From the NCBI GenBank assembly GCA_964602485.1, contig CAZRQU010000001.1, positions 80,894 through 144,893 of the forward strand: 64,000 nucleotides of DNA, in the 5' to 3' direction. The translations under genes and the position numbers were made by a program. Below, one piece after another: positions 15,847 through 24,296 of the stretch. Position 1 is the stretch's first letter, and every line of letters begins with the position of its first letter. The notes beneath the pieces were generated by a model. It was given only the letters and a program-made list of their open reading frames with translations, did not search any database and was not told the DNA's origin. The DNA is from WJLG01 sp964602485 (GTDB lineage: Bacteria > Patescibacteriota > Patescibacteriia > Patescibacteriales > WJLG01).

Positions 15847-18138
15847 TTAGGAGGATGCTTCCATATGGGAAAGCTCACTTTTATAGACAGAGTTATTCTT
15901 TAAGACATATATTTTCATACTTTTTTCAGACACATCTATATCTTCTATGTTTTCCATATCGAACACATATTGGCTTATGAACTTACCTTCTTTATCAAAG
16001 ACTACCAGACGTTTATTTATCGGTTCGAATATATAGATATACTCATGTTCGGAAGAGGTTATTATTTTGTTGGCATTCTTTATCGGTTCATATAATTCTT
16101 CATTTTCGAATTCCTCTTCTTCTCCGCGAAGTAGTTTTTTTATAGTTCCGTCTACTTTAAGGATATAAATATAGCCGTCAATGGCTATATCAACTATTTT
16201 TGAGAGATCCTCATTGGTTTTGAGCCACTCAGAAGGGGAGGAAAAACCATTATTGGTTCGACTGTAGCGATAGATCTGTTTTCTTCCGAGAAGATATAAA
16301 TTGTTATTGAAAGAAGCCATTGATATTATATTGTCATTACCGGGAAGTCCTATAGGTATATTTTTTATATTCTCCCTGCGCCCTTCCTTTTCAACTATTA
16401 GGATATTATCCTTATTCAAATAGTTTATCCCGCTATCGGTGGCTGTCGGATAGTCCAAGTAATGAACATTGTCGGGCAGTTCATTGTTGGCTGTATTTAT
16501 ATCCTCTAGAAGATCTATTTTGTATATGGATTCTTGGCTCGAATCGCCAAGGTATACCGTATTGTTGTGTATTATTAGATTTTGGGCGTTTGCTTTATCG
16601 TTAAGAACAGAGAAATCAGCTATATTATCTCCAGTTTCAACCTTTTTTATGTGCCTTATTCTATTTATTTGTTCTTCTTGTTTTGCTGTTATTTTTTTTA
16701 ATTTTTCGTTTCCTTGTTTTTTATCTTCAGCTATGGAAGCCAAGAGTTCTTTGTTCTCCCAGAGAAGTTGTTTAGCCTTGTCTTCGTTGTTGTAAAGAAG
16801 ATTAGCGTCTATTTTGTTTTGTTTTTTCTCTATTTTTTCCACCAATGACCCAAAGGCTTCTTTTTGAGCCAGTTTTTCATTTTTCTGTTTGGTGATGGTT
16901 AGGTTTATTGAAAAAACGATCAATAATACGAAAGCTGATATCAAGATCGCTTTGTGTTTGTTCTTCAGCCCTCCTTCCGTCTCTTTTTTGCTGAATTTAT
17001 CTTTAAGGATCGCCAATGACCTTTTTGTCTTTTGCCCCAAGTCAAGAACCTTCTTCTTATTGGTCATATTCTTTACGGTAGATATTGCAAGAAAAAAGAC
17101 AAAGCTTACAGCTTTGGATATATTGGATAATATATTTTTCAATAATCCTTTTCTTCTTTTGAATGATATGTGCTCCTTAAAGAGACGGAAGTTCTTTTGG
17201 GCAAAGTTATCCTTTTTCTTAGGCTCTGAATCTCGAGTTTTTTTAATTTTTTTGAGATTTATTATACCGGAAGGAGCCATTATGTTCTCTGTTTGATGCT
17301 CAACCGCATCTATCTGGTTCATATACCTTTTGCTCTTCTCTTCCATTTCTTTTTTTAGGCCTTCTTTACTCACCTCATCGCTAGTCGAGTTTTTAATTAT
17401 TATGCCCAAAAAGGTTATATAGGCGTTTACTTGTGAAAGAGTGTTCTTTATTTGTTCCGCCGCTCCGGTGGGGGACAGTTTCGTTATTATGTTCACTATT
17501 TGTTTGCTTGAGATGTATTCGTACAGAGCTTCATTGCCCATCATGAAATATCCGCCCGAAGGAATTCGTCCGCTGGTAAAATTGGAGAATAGTTTGTTGA
17601 TATTCACGGCCTTAGGGTCTTGCTCGCGGTTTTCACCGACTTCCGTTATTTTGTGTTCTATCTTTTCCGGTTCAAAGACCTTTCCTCCTTTTTTCTTCAA
17701 AGTGCCGGTTTTTTCCTTGTATATTAGAAAATTCCTATTTTTGCCAACGACTGAAAAGTGCAACTCCTCATCATGAATGACTGCTGCTGTGACATTGAAG
17801 GCGTAGGGGCTTATTTTTATTTTTTCTTGATTTAGGAAGTTTACCAGATCCCTGTTAGTTTTAGCTAAGGAGTCTTGGAAGATATTTTCGGTCCTTATGC
17901 TATCTACTTTCTCTTTAAGCAAGAGCTTTTCATTTTGGTAATAATTATAATTTATGTTGTTTATAAGGAAGTTTATTACCTTGAGAGCGGCTGGCTTGCT
18001 GGATTCCATCTCTATCAAAATAAAAAGTCTTCCAGCTAAGTTCTCTTTATAAGAATCGGGCTGGGCTATGAAGATGTCGCTTGATGAGCTGGATTTTTGC
18101 TCGCTGTTGAGTATCAGAGAGGCTGTTTTGTAATACAT
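15847..18138 (-). CDS. Pseudo-PP2C phosphatase domain, one membrane helix, C-terminal propeller-like domain
   Basis: 763 aa on the minus strand. Residues 1-255 follow the order of a PP2C/SpoIIE-type phosphatase: GRLFILIEM (normally F-V-DGMGG), NVTAAVIHDEELHFSVVGKNRNFLIY (normally GTTA...GDSR), GGYFMMGNEALYEYIS (normally LLCSDGL) and NAYITFLGIII (normally DN-T-V). All four metal-binding Asp positions are lost. A basic linker leads to one membrane helix (KAILISAFVLLIVFSINLTI, about residue 395-415), a coiled coil, then a beta-rich region (about 500-755) with NHL-like blades such as DIAIDGYIYILKVDGTIKKL. A signalling or scaffold role across the membrane is inferred. It is divergent from the regulator at 18239. 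Confidence 0.6.
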   Translation of the reverse strand: MYYKTASLILNSEQKSSSSSDIFIAQPDSYKENLAGRLFILIEMESSKPAALKVINFLINNINYNYYQNEKLLLKEKVDSIRTENIFQDSLAKTNRDLVNFLNQEKIKISPYAFNVTAAVIHDEELHFSVVGKNRNFLIYKEKTGTLKKKGGKVFEPEKIEHKITEVGENREQDPKAVNINKLFSNFTSGRIPSGGYFMMGNEALYEYISSKQIVNIITKLSPTGAAEQIKNTLSQVNAYITFLGIIIKNSTSDEVSKEGLKKEMEEKSKRYMNQIDAVEHQTENIMAPSGIINLKKIKKTRDSEPKKKDNFAQKNFRLFKEHISFKRRKGLLKNILSNISKAVSFVFFLAISTVKNMTNKKKVLDLGQKTKRSLAILKDKFSKKETEGGLKNKHKAILISAFVLLIVFSINLTITKQKNEKLAQKEAFGSLVEKIEKKQNKIDANLLYNNEDKAKQLLWENKELLASIAEDKKQGNEKLKKITAKQEEQINRIRHIKKVETGDNIADFSVLNDKANAQNLIIHNNTVYLGDSSQESIYKIDLLEDINTANNELPDNVHYLDYPTATDSGINYLNKDNILIVEKEGRRENIKNIPIGLPGNDNIISMASFNNNLYLLGRKQIYRYSRTNNGFSSPSEWLKTNEDLSKIVDIAIDGYIYILKVDGTIKKLLRGEEEEFENEELYEPIKNANKIITSSEHEYIYIFEPINKRLVVFDKEGKFISQYVFDMENIEDIDVSEKSMKIYVLKNNSVYKSELSHMEASS

Positions 18139-18238
18139 TGGCTATTTGTATGTAAAAATTGGCCAATTAAGCAATTGACGTTTCCTTTAATATATTATAC
18201 TATAAAAAGGCAAAATAAGTAAAATATCAATAATATAT

Positions 18239-18895
18239 ATGTTGAACAAATTGTTCGGTTCCAACACTCGAACCAAGCTTCTGAAACAATTCCTTTTCAA
18301 CTCAGAAGAGGGTTATTATATAAGGCAACTGGCCAGGGATCTGGGTTTACAGGTTAATTCAGTGAGAAGAGAATTGGATAATTTGGAAGAATTGGGGCTA
18401 TTGTCATCTGATATAGCTGAAGCAAAAGAAGAGGAAGATGAATATTGTTTGAATGGGATCAGGGATCTGAAGAAAGAAAAAAAGAAGACAAAGAGTAAAC
18501 AGGTAAAACCTCAAGATAAAAAATATTTCAAGGTCAACAAAGATTTTCCGGTATTCGAGGATCTGCGGTCACTGGTTATGAAATCGCAAGTCCTTCATAA
18601 AGATCAATTCGCCAAGGATCTTTTGAAAATATGTAAGCCCAAGTTGCTCATTTTGACAGGGGTGTTCATAAATAGACCCGAGGTGGGCATAGATGTCTTC
18701 ATAGTGGGTAGATTGTCGAAGGATAAGCTCAGGCCGGTTATTAGGCGTTTGGAAAAAGATCTTGACAGGGAGATAAATTTTACCATTATGGCTCCTTCGG
18801 AGTTCAAGTATCGCCGAGAAATAGCCGATGTTTTCCTGTATAGTGTTTTGGAAAACGAAAAGATGATCATGATAGATGAGATAGGGATAAGTTAG
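18239..18895 (+). CDS. Winged-helix regulator with a nucleotidyltransferase-like C-terminal domain
   Basis: 218 aa. Residues 1-65 (FGSNTRTKLLKQFLFNSEEGYYIRQLARDLGLQVNSVRRELDNLEELGLL) are a winged helix-turn-helix of the ArsR/MarR kind. A Lys-rich linker follows. The C-terminal half (LLILTGVFINRPEVGIDVFIVGRLSKDKLRPVIRRLEKDLDREINFTIM) resembles the MNT-type nucleotidyltransferase fold, with the Gly-Ser motif and most Asp ligands missing, so it is probably a non-catalytic sensor. Such fusions are common in Patescibacteria, but I know of no defined target. It is divergent from the pseudo-PP2C gene, whose promoter region it may control. Confidence 0.7.
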   Translation: MLNKLFGSNTRTKLLKQFLFNSEEGYYIRQLARDLGLQVNSVRRELDNLEELGLLSSDIAEAKEEEDEYCLNGIRDLKKEKKKTKSKQVKPQDKKYFKVNKDFPVFEDLRSLVMKSQVLHKDQFAKDLLKICKPKLLILTGVFINRPEVGIDVFIVGRLSKDKLRPVIRRLEKDLDREINFTIMAPSEFKYRREIADVFLYSVLENEKMIMIDEIGIS

Positions 18896-18944
18896 TGATC
18901 TCAAGCATTTTATCCTGAGGGTTTCTGATTATTAGGGATATTTC

Positions 18945-18973
18945 TTGACTTGGAAAATAAGTTTTGTTAATAT
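18945..18973 (+). promoter_or_regulatory. Promoter of the ATP synthase operon
   Basis: TTGACT at 18945-18950, 17 bp spacer, TAATAT at 18968-18973. No other strong promoter is seen before atpB. Confidence 0.65.
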
Positions 18974-19041
18974 ATTAATCGAAAACAAGTTTAAATCCGC
19001 ACCGTTTCGGGTTGCTAGGATTTATTTTTTTTCCAGTAAAT

Positions 19042-19329
19042 ATGAAAAAGAAGCCAGGGCCTGTTAATGGCGATACAAAAGAGATATTCCGGTCAATGGC
19101 TTGGTATACCAGCGCTTCCATTTTCGGACCTTTGGTCATTATCGGAGGAGCTGGCCATTTGCTTGATAAATATTTCGGCACTGAGCCGATCATAACTATA
19201 GTTGCCGTATTGGTGGCCTTTGTGGCTTCCAATATTCTCCTTTTAAAGAGAGCTATGTCCATCACTGGTCAGATAACCGAGATCGGCAAGCAGGGCAAGA
19301 ACTATGATCCAGAGGAAGAAGAGGAATAA
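19042..19329 (+). CDS. AtpZ/AtpI-like small membrane protein of the ATP synthase operon
   Basis: 95 aa from the ATG at 19042; a TTG at 19012 would extend it by ten residues but has no better support. Two membrane helices (YTSASIFGPLVIIGGAGHLLD and IITIVAVLVAFVASNILLLK) separated by a short loop match the AtpZ/AtpI type, which in other bacteria helps c-ring assembly or Mg2+/Ca2+ supply. The acidic C-terminal tail ends DPEEEEE. It is the first gene of the atp operon, 33 bases ahead of atpB. Confidence 0.75.
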   Translation: MKKKPGPVNGDTKEIFRSMAWYTSASIFGPLVIIGGAGHLLDKYFGTEPIITIVAVLVAFVASNILLLKRAMSITGQITEIGKQGKNYDPEEEEE

Positions 19330-19362
19330 TAATAAGGAGGATAGCCGTAGTTGTAAAAAAAT

Positions 19363-20169
19363 ATGGAATTGAATATATCATTGGCTCCACAAACATTATT
19401 TGAGATAGCCGGTTTTCCGGTGACCAATGCTTTTTTTTGGATGTTCGTCATTTCCTTGTTCTTAACTGTGGCTTTCGTTATTATAGCCAATAATCTCAGA
19501 TCGGTACCTAAAGGGATGCAGAATTTCATTGAAGTTTTCTTTGAATCAGCTTGGGATTTCGTAAAAACCACGGTCGGTAGCGAGAAAAAGGCGAAAAAGA
19601 TGTTTCCTCTGGTCTTCACTATATTCATATTTGTATTGTTCAGTAATCTTTTTACATTCATACCTGGGCAGGCGGCAGTGATCTTGGCTAGGGAAGAAGG
19701 GAAGGTGTCGGTGTTCAGGTCGGTTATGTCGGATTATGGAATAGTTTTCTTGATGACGATCATCGCCATAATCATAGTGCAAATAGTGGCTATCGGAGTC
19801 AATGGACCATTGGGTTATTTAGGTAGATTCTTTAACTTTTCAGGAGTTAAAGAATTTTTTGTTTTATTGACCAAAGGTAAATTCAAACCGGTTCAATTGG
19901 CTCAAGGGTTATTGGATGTATTTTTGGGTTTAATGGAGATCGTTAGTGAATTCGCCAAAGTATTATCCATGTCATTTAGGTTATTCGGCAATATGTTTGC
20001 CGGAGAGGTCTTAGGGGCAGTAATGTTGTTTTTGGCCCCTTTCTTTCTGCCTGTTCCTTTTTTATTTCTAGGGCTTTTGACAGCTTTTGTGCAAGCGTTC
20101 GTTTTTGCGGTTTTAACCTTGGTGTTCATAGATATGGCCTCCGAGTCTGAAACAGCCAACGCTGATTAG
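19363..20169 (+). CDS. atpB: F-type ATP synthase subunit a
   Basis: 268 aa. Membrane stator subunit that forms the ion half-channels. Helix 5 carries the essential arginine in SMSFRLFGNMFAGEVLGAV, and the last helix has FVQAFVFAVLTLVFIDMA. About six membrane helices are visible. A GGAGG lies about 23 bases before the ATG, too far to position it; a TTG nearer to it is followed at once by a stop. Its ion specificity should match the sodium-type c subunit downstream (inference). Confidence 0.96.
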   Translation: MELNISLAPQTLFEIAGFPVTNAFFWMFVISLFLTVAFVIIANNLRSVPKGMQNFIEVFFESAWDFVKTTVGSEKKAKKMFPLVFTIFIFVLFSNLFTFIPGQAAVILAREEGKVSVFRSVMSDYGIVFLMTIIAIIIVQIVAIGVNGPLGYLGRFFNFSGVKEFFVLLTKGKFKPVQLAQGLLDVFLGLMEIVSEFAKVLSMSFRLFGNMFAGEVLGAVMLFLAPFFLPVPFLFLGLLTAFVQAFVFAVLTLVFIDMASESETANAD

Positions 20170-20245
20170 ATGTTTTATTGATCGGCTAACTGTGAGTTGA
20201 CCGATCAACAGATCAGCTAATTAACCAATTAACCAATAAATTATT

Positions 20246-20473
20246 ATGGAACCAGAAGTATTCAAATTATTGGCTGCCGGACTATGTATGGGTCTGGGCG
20301 CTATCGGTCCTGGTATAGGCGAAGGGTACGTTGCCGGTAAGGCTTTGGAAGCGATCGGACGTAATCCGGAGACATCAGGCAAGATAACTCCTTTGATGTT
20401 CGTTGGTATGGCTGTTACCGAGTCTACCGGTATCTACGCCTTGGTCATCACTTTGATAATCTTGTTCGGTTAA
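20246..20473 (+). CDS. atpE: F-type ATP synthase subunit c with sodium-type two-carboxylate site
   Basis: 75 aa, two helices joined by the polar RNPE loop. Helix 1 reads GPGIGEGYVAGKALEAIGRNPE and helix 2 MAVTESTGIYALVI. By alignment to the sodium-translocating c subunit of Ilyobacter tartaricus (Gln32, Val63, Glu65, Ser66, Thr67, Tyr70), the residues here are Glu26, Val57, Glu59, Ser60, Thr61 and Tyr64. All the sodium-site residues are present, with Glu in place of Gln at the first position. The same Glu/Glu pair is known from the sodium-driven Fusobacterium nucleatum ring. The subunit forms the rotor ring in the membrane. Confidence 0.95.
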   Translation: MEPEVFKLLAAGLCMGLGAIGPGIGEGYVAGKALEAIGRNPETSGKITPLMFVGMAVTESTGIYALVITLIILFG

Positions 20474-20620
20474 GCATCAAGAGGATAGATAGATTCCACC
20501 TGTTATTTTTCGGGTGGAGACCTTTATTCTTTTGAAAAAAATGAGAACGATATGATATTAGAGGCATCACCCGATGATGGCGGCCATAATATCCATTCGT
20601 GTCATTAGTATTGAGATAAT

Positions 20621-21118
20621 ATGGAATTATTGAATTCACTAGGTATAAACATAAAGATATTGATCGCCCAGTTGATCAATTTCAGTGTTATGCTTTTTAT
20701 CCTCTGGAAGTTTGCCTATAGGCCGATGAGGAAGTTTTTGGAGGAGAGAAGGAGCAAAATAGAGAAAGGGGTGGAGAATGCTGAGAAAGCAGAAGAACGT
20801 TTAAAGGAAATAGATGAGAAAGAATCAGAAGTTATAAAAGATGCTAAAAAAGAAGCGGCTAAGATACTTGAGGATGCCAGAGAACAGGCCGAAGAGAATA
20901 AGAAGAGGATGATAGATAAAGCCAAGGAAGAGATCGGCACTATAATAAATAAAGAAAAAGAGAATATACAAGTAGAGAAGTCAGAGACATTGAAGGAAAT
21001 AAAAAAGGAGGTAGGGGAACTGATAGCTATTGGAGTGGAAAAGGTTATAGAAGAAAAAATGAATGCTAAGAAAGACAAGGAAATGATAGAGAGATCTATT
21101 AAGAATATCGGTAAATAA
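20621..21118 (+). CDS. atpF: F-type ATP synthase subunit b
   Basis: 165 aa. One N-terminal membrane helix (ILIAQLINFSVMLFILWKFAYRPM) is followed by a long charged coiled coil (about residues 35-160), the peripheral stalk that links subunit a to delta and alpha. The FAYRPMRKFLEERRSKI stretch after the helix is typical. It lies 148 bases after atpE, with a short AT-rich spacer that I cannot assign. Confidence 0.93.
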   Translation: MELLNSLGINIKILIAQLINFSVMLFILWKFAYRPMRKFLEERRSKIEKGVENAEKAEERLKEIDEKESEVIKDAKKEAAKILEDAREQAEENKKRMIDKAKEEIGTIINKEKENIQVEKSETLKEIKKEVGELIAIGVEKVIEEKMNAKKDKEMIERSIKNIGK

Positions 21119-21143
21119 TTCGAGAAAATTTTGATATAAAGAT

Positions 21144-21545
21144 ATGAATATAAAACCAAAACAATACGCGATCGCCTTATTTGAGAGTTTGAAGGACGCT
21201 AAGGACAAAGAACAGAAAGAGATCGTGCAGAGATTCGTTTCTAAACTGATCGACAATAACGACATTTCAAAAATAGAGCCGATGATCAGCTATTTTGAGG
21301 AATTATTCAATAAATATGAAGATATAGCTGAGGCCCAGATCATAAGCGTCTATGAACTGGATAAGAATATCCTTAGTATGCTTAAAAAACTAATATCCGA
21401 AAGGACTCAAGCCGAGAACATTAATATAAGCGAAAAGAAAGACAAGGGCCTTTTGGGAGGTGTAGTGCTTCGTTATGGAGATAGATCCCTGGACCTTAGC
21501 CTGAAAAGAAGACTGGAAGGATTCAAGAGGCAAATGATCAGTTAA
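21144..21545 (+). CDS. atpH: F-type ATP synthase subunit delta (short)
   Basis: 133 aa against about 175-180 in most bacteria. The N-terminal six-helix domain is reduced, but the family's C-terminal signature (DKGLLGGVVLRYGDRSLDLSLKRRLEGFKRQM) is clear and the order between atpF and atpA is standard. Delta caps the catalytic head and binds subunit b. Confidence 0.9.
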   Translation: MNIKPKQYAIALFESLKDAKDKEQKEIVQRFVSKLIDNNDISKIEPMISYFEELFNKYEDIAEAQIISVYELDKNILSMLKKLISERTQAENINISEKKDKGLLGGVVLRYGDRSLDLSLKRRLEGFKRQMIS

Positions 21546-21590
21546 TAGGGGAGGTAGTTAATAATTCATCATTCATTATTGATAAAAAAT

Positions 21591-23117
21591 ATGTCTAATA
21601 CAAAAGATTTCATTGTAGAACAGATAAAAAAACAGATCGGACAATATGAATCAGAAGCTCGCGAACAGAATTTTGGAAAAGTTATAGAAGTAGGAGATGG
21701 TATTGCCCGAATATCAGGCCTTTCTGAAGTTATGATGTCGGAAATGCTTGAGTTCAAGACCGCTTCCGGATCTCGTTTCGGGGTGGCCTTGAATCTGGAG
21801 GAAGATAGTGTTGGCTCCATTGTTTTGGATGATCATGAAGCCATAAAAGAAGGAGATGAGGTTCTAGCCACGAAGAAAATACTGGAGGTGCCTGTGTCCG
21901 ATGAGATAGTTGGAAGGATACTTGATCCTTTGGGTCAAGCTTTGGACGGCAAGGATAATATCAAGACCGACACTTATTATCCGGTAGAAAAAGTAGCCCC
22001 CGGCGTTATGGCCAGAGAGTCGGTCGGTCAGCCTTTGCAGACCGGTATCAAGGCCATTGATTCCATGATCCCTATCGGAAGAGGTCAGAGAGAGTTGATA
22101 ATAGGCGATAGACAGATAGGTAAGAGCGCCATAGCTATTGATACGATAATAAACCAGAAAGGACAAGGAGTTAAATGTATATATGTGGCGGTTGGTCAAA
22201 AAGAATCCAAAGTGGCCAGTATATCGGCTAAATTGAAAGAAGCCGGAGCTATGGATTATACCACTATCGTGGTCGCCGGAGCTTCTGACCCGGCATCGCT
22301 TCTATATATAGCTCCTTATGCCGGTTGTGCTATGGCTGAATATTTCTTGGATAAAGGTGAAGATGTCCTTATTGTCTATGATGATCTTTCCAAGCAGGCA
22401 GCTGCTTATAGGGAAATATCATTGTTGCTTAGAAGGCCTCCCGGACGTGAAGCTTATCCCGGTGATGTTTTTTATCTTCATTCAAGGCTTTTGGAAAGAG
22501 CTTGTAAGTTGAATAAGGATAATGGAGGAGGTTCAATAACCGCTTTACCGATAATAGAAACTCAAGCCGGAGATGTTTCCGCTTATATACCGACCAATGT
22601 CATATCTATTACTGATGGTCAAATATACTTAGAACCGGATCTTTTCTACCAGGGACAACGACCGGCTATCAATGCCGGTATATCCGTTTCCCGCGTAGGG
22701 TCTTCAGCCCAGATAAAGGCTATGAAAAAAGTGGCCGGAAAGATGAGACTTGAAGTGGCGCAGTATAGGGAATTGGCTGCCTTTGCCCAATTCGGTTCTG
22801 ATCTTGATGAAGAGACCAAGTCCAGATTGGAAAGAGGTAAGAGGATCGTGGAAATATTGAAACAAAAACAATACGAACCGGTCTCCACCGAGGACCAAGT
22901 AGCCATATTCTTTGCTGTTACCGGCGGCTTTATGGATGATATCCCCGTGGATAAGATAACTGATCTTGAGACAGGATTACTGGACTATATAAAAGAAAGA
23001 TCATTTAACAGTTTGAAGAAGATAAAAGAAACCGGTTTGCTGGAAGATGATGTTAAAGAGGAGTTGACCAAAGTGATAAAAGATTACAAAGACACCTTGG
23101 ATCATGTTGAAAAATAA
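21591..23117 (+). CDS. atpA: F-type ATP synthase subunit alpha
   Basis: 508 aa from the ATG at 21591; a TTG at 21579 would add four residues. The nucleotide-binding P-loop is GDRQIGKSAIAID, and the alpha signature PAINAGISVSRVGSSAQ is present. It is the non-catalytic nucleotide-binding subunit of the F1 head. The N-terminus (SNTKDFIVEQIKKQIGQYESE) is the delta-binding helix. The spacer after it contains two pairs of short direct repeats. Confidence 0.97.
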   Translation: MSNTKDFIVEQIKKQIGQYESEAREQNFGKVIEVGDGIARISGLSEVMMSEMLEFKTASGSRFGVALNLEEDSVGSIVLDDHEAIKEGDEVLATKKILEVPVSDEIVGRILDPLGQALDGKDNIKTDTYYPVEKVAPGVMARESVGQPLQTGIKAIDSMIPIGRGQRELIIGDRQIGKSAIAIDTIINQKGQGVKCIYVAVGQKESKVASISAKLKEAGAMDYTTIVVAGASDPASLLYIAPYAGCAMAEYFLDKGEDVLIVYDDLSKQAAAYREISLLLRRPPGREAYPGDVFYLHSRLLERACKLNKDNGGGSITALPIIETQAGDVSAYIPTNVISITDGQIYLEPDLFYQGQRPAINAGISVSRVGSSAQIKAMKKVAGKMRLEVAQYRELAAFAQFGSDLDEETKSRLERGKRIVEILKQKQYEPVSTEDQVAIFFAVTGGFMDDIPVDKITDLETGLLDYIKERSFNSLKKIKETGLLEDDVKEELTKVIKDYKDTLDHVEK

Positions 23118-23204
23118 CAAATTGCAAAGAGCAAATAACAAATTGCAAAGAGCAAAAATAAGATATTTGCAGTTTGCACATTGATATTTGCAGTTTGAAT
23201 AAAA
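23118..23204 (+). repeat. Paired short direct repeats in the atpA-atpG spacer
   Basis: AACAAATTGCAAAGAGCAAA occurs twice in tandem, then GATATTTGCAGTTTG occurs twice. Related CAAATTGCAAAG words appear on the other strand at 51850-51925 and near 52120-52150. Confidence 0.75.
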
Positions 23205-24200
23205 ATGTCAAATACCAAAGATATAAAAAGAAGAATATCATCGGTTGGCAATACCAAGAAGATAACCAGAGCTATGGAGATGGTGGCGGCTGCCAAAATG
23301 AGAAAAGCCACTGAAGCGGTTTTGGCTACCCGGACATATGCCAACCTATCTTGGACCACTGTTTTGAATATATCTCAATCCGTTAATTCAGGTAAATACG
23401 CCCATCCTTTGTTGGCTGAGAGAAAAGAGATCAAAAGAGAGGCAGTGATCCTTATAGCCTCCAATCGAGGTCTTTGTGGTGGTTTTAACTCTTCTGTGAT
23501 ACAAAAAGCGGTAGACTCCATAAGAAAATATGGCACTAGCGAGCATGAGCTGACCAGAAATCTTAAAAAAGAGATAAAAAAGGATGTCGATTTCATCGTT
23601 GTAGGGAAAAGAGGTCTTTCCGTAAAAAGCAGATATGGGTGCAATGTGGTGGCCGATTTTGAAAAGGCGGATGTTTGTTATGAAGTGAAAGAAGTGATGC
23701 CGGTAGCAAAAATGGTGATCAGTGATTTTTTGTCAGGAAAATATGACAAGGTCATGGTGGCCTATACCGATTTTATCACTCCGGCAAAGCAGATACCCAG
23801 AGTAAAACAGCTTTTGCCGATAGATCTAAAGGCTAAAGATCATCACCTAGGGGTAGTTGGCGATGATCCAAGGATCGGTGTTGATCGAGATTTTATAAAA
23901 GAGAAAGAAGACAAATATCTCAAAGATGAAAAGAATAGTTATATGTTCACCTATGAGCCTAGTGCTGAAGAGATATTGGAAGAAATGTTGCCAAGGTTGA
24001 TAGAGGTTCAACTTTTCCAGGCCTTATTGGAGTCGAACGCTTCAGAGCATAGTGCCAGAATGAGCGCTATGCACCAAGCAACAGAGGCGGCTGAGGATCT
24101 TGTTAAGGAATTGAAATTATATTACAACAAAGCCAGACAGGCCGCCATAACGAATGAAATATCAGAGATCGTGGCCGGCGTAAATGCTTTATCTGATTAG
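23205..24200 (+). CDS. atpG: F-type ATP synthase subunit gamma
   Basis: 331 aa, about 40 longer than the usual 285-295. Gamma is the central shaft. N-terminal KDIKRRISSVGNTKKITRAMEMVAAAKMRKA and C-terminal ASEHSARMSAMHQATEAAEDLVKELKLYYNKARQAAITNEISEIVAG are the two shaft helices. The middle domain (LIASNRGLCGGFN) is intact. The extra length lies in the central region, around DDPRIGVDRDFIKEKEDKYLKDEKNSYMF, and may alter regulation of rotation; that is inference. Confidence 0.95.
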   Translation: MSNTKDIKRRISSVGNTKKITRAMEMVAAAKMRKATEAVLATRTYANLSWTTVLNISQSVNSGKYAHPLLAERKEIKREAVILIASNRGLCGGFNSSVIQKAVDSIRKYGTSEHELTRNLKKEIKKDVDFIVVGKRGLSVKSRYGCNVVADFEKADVCYEVKEVMPVAKMVISDFLSGKYDKVMVAYTDFITPAKQIPRVKQLLPIDLKAKDHHLGVVGDDPRIGVDRDFIKEKEDKYLKDEKNSYMFTYEPSAEEILEEMLPRLIEVQLFQALLESNASEHSARMSAMHQATEAAEDLVKELKLYYNKARQAAITNEISEIVAGVNALSD

Positions 24201-24296
24201 GCTGTTTTGTCCTATGAATTATGCTTTGGATCTTTTTGGACCAAGATATTAAAATTTTTTAAAAATTTAGAATTTTAAATTAAAAATTAGAATAGT

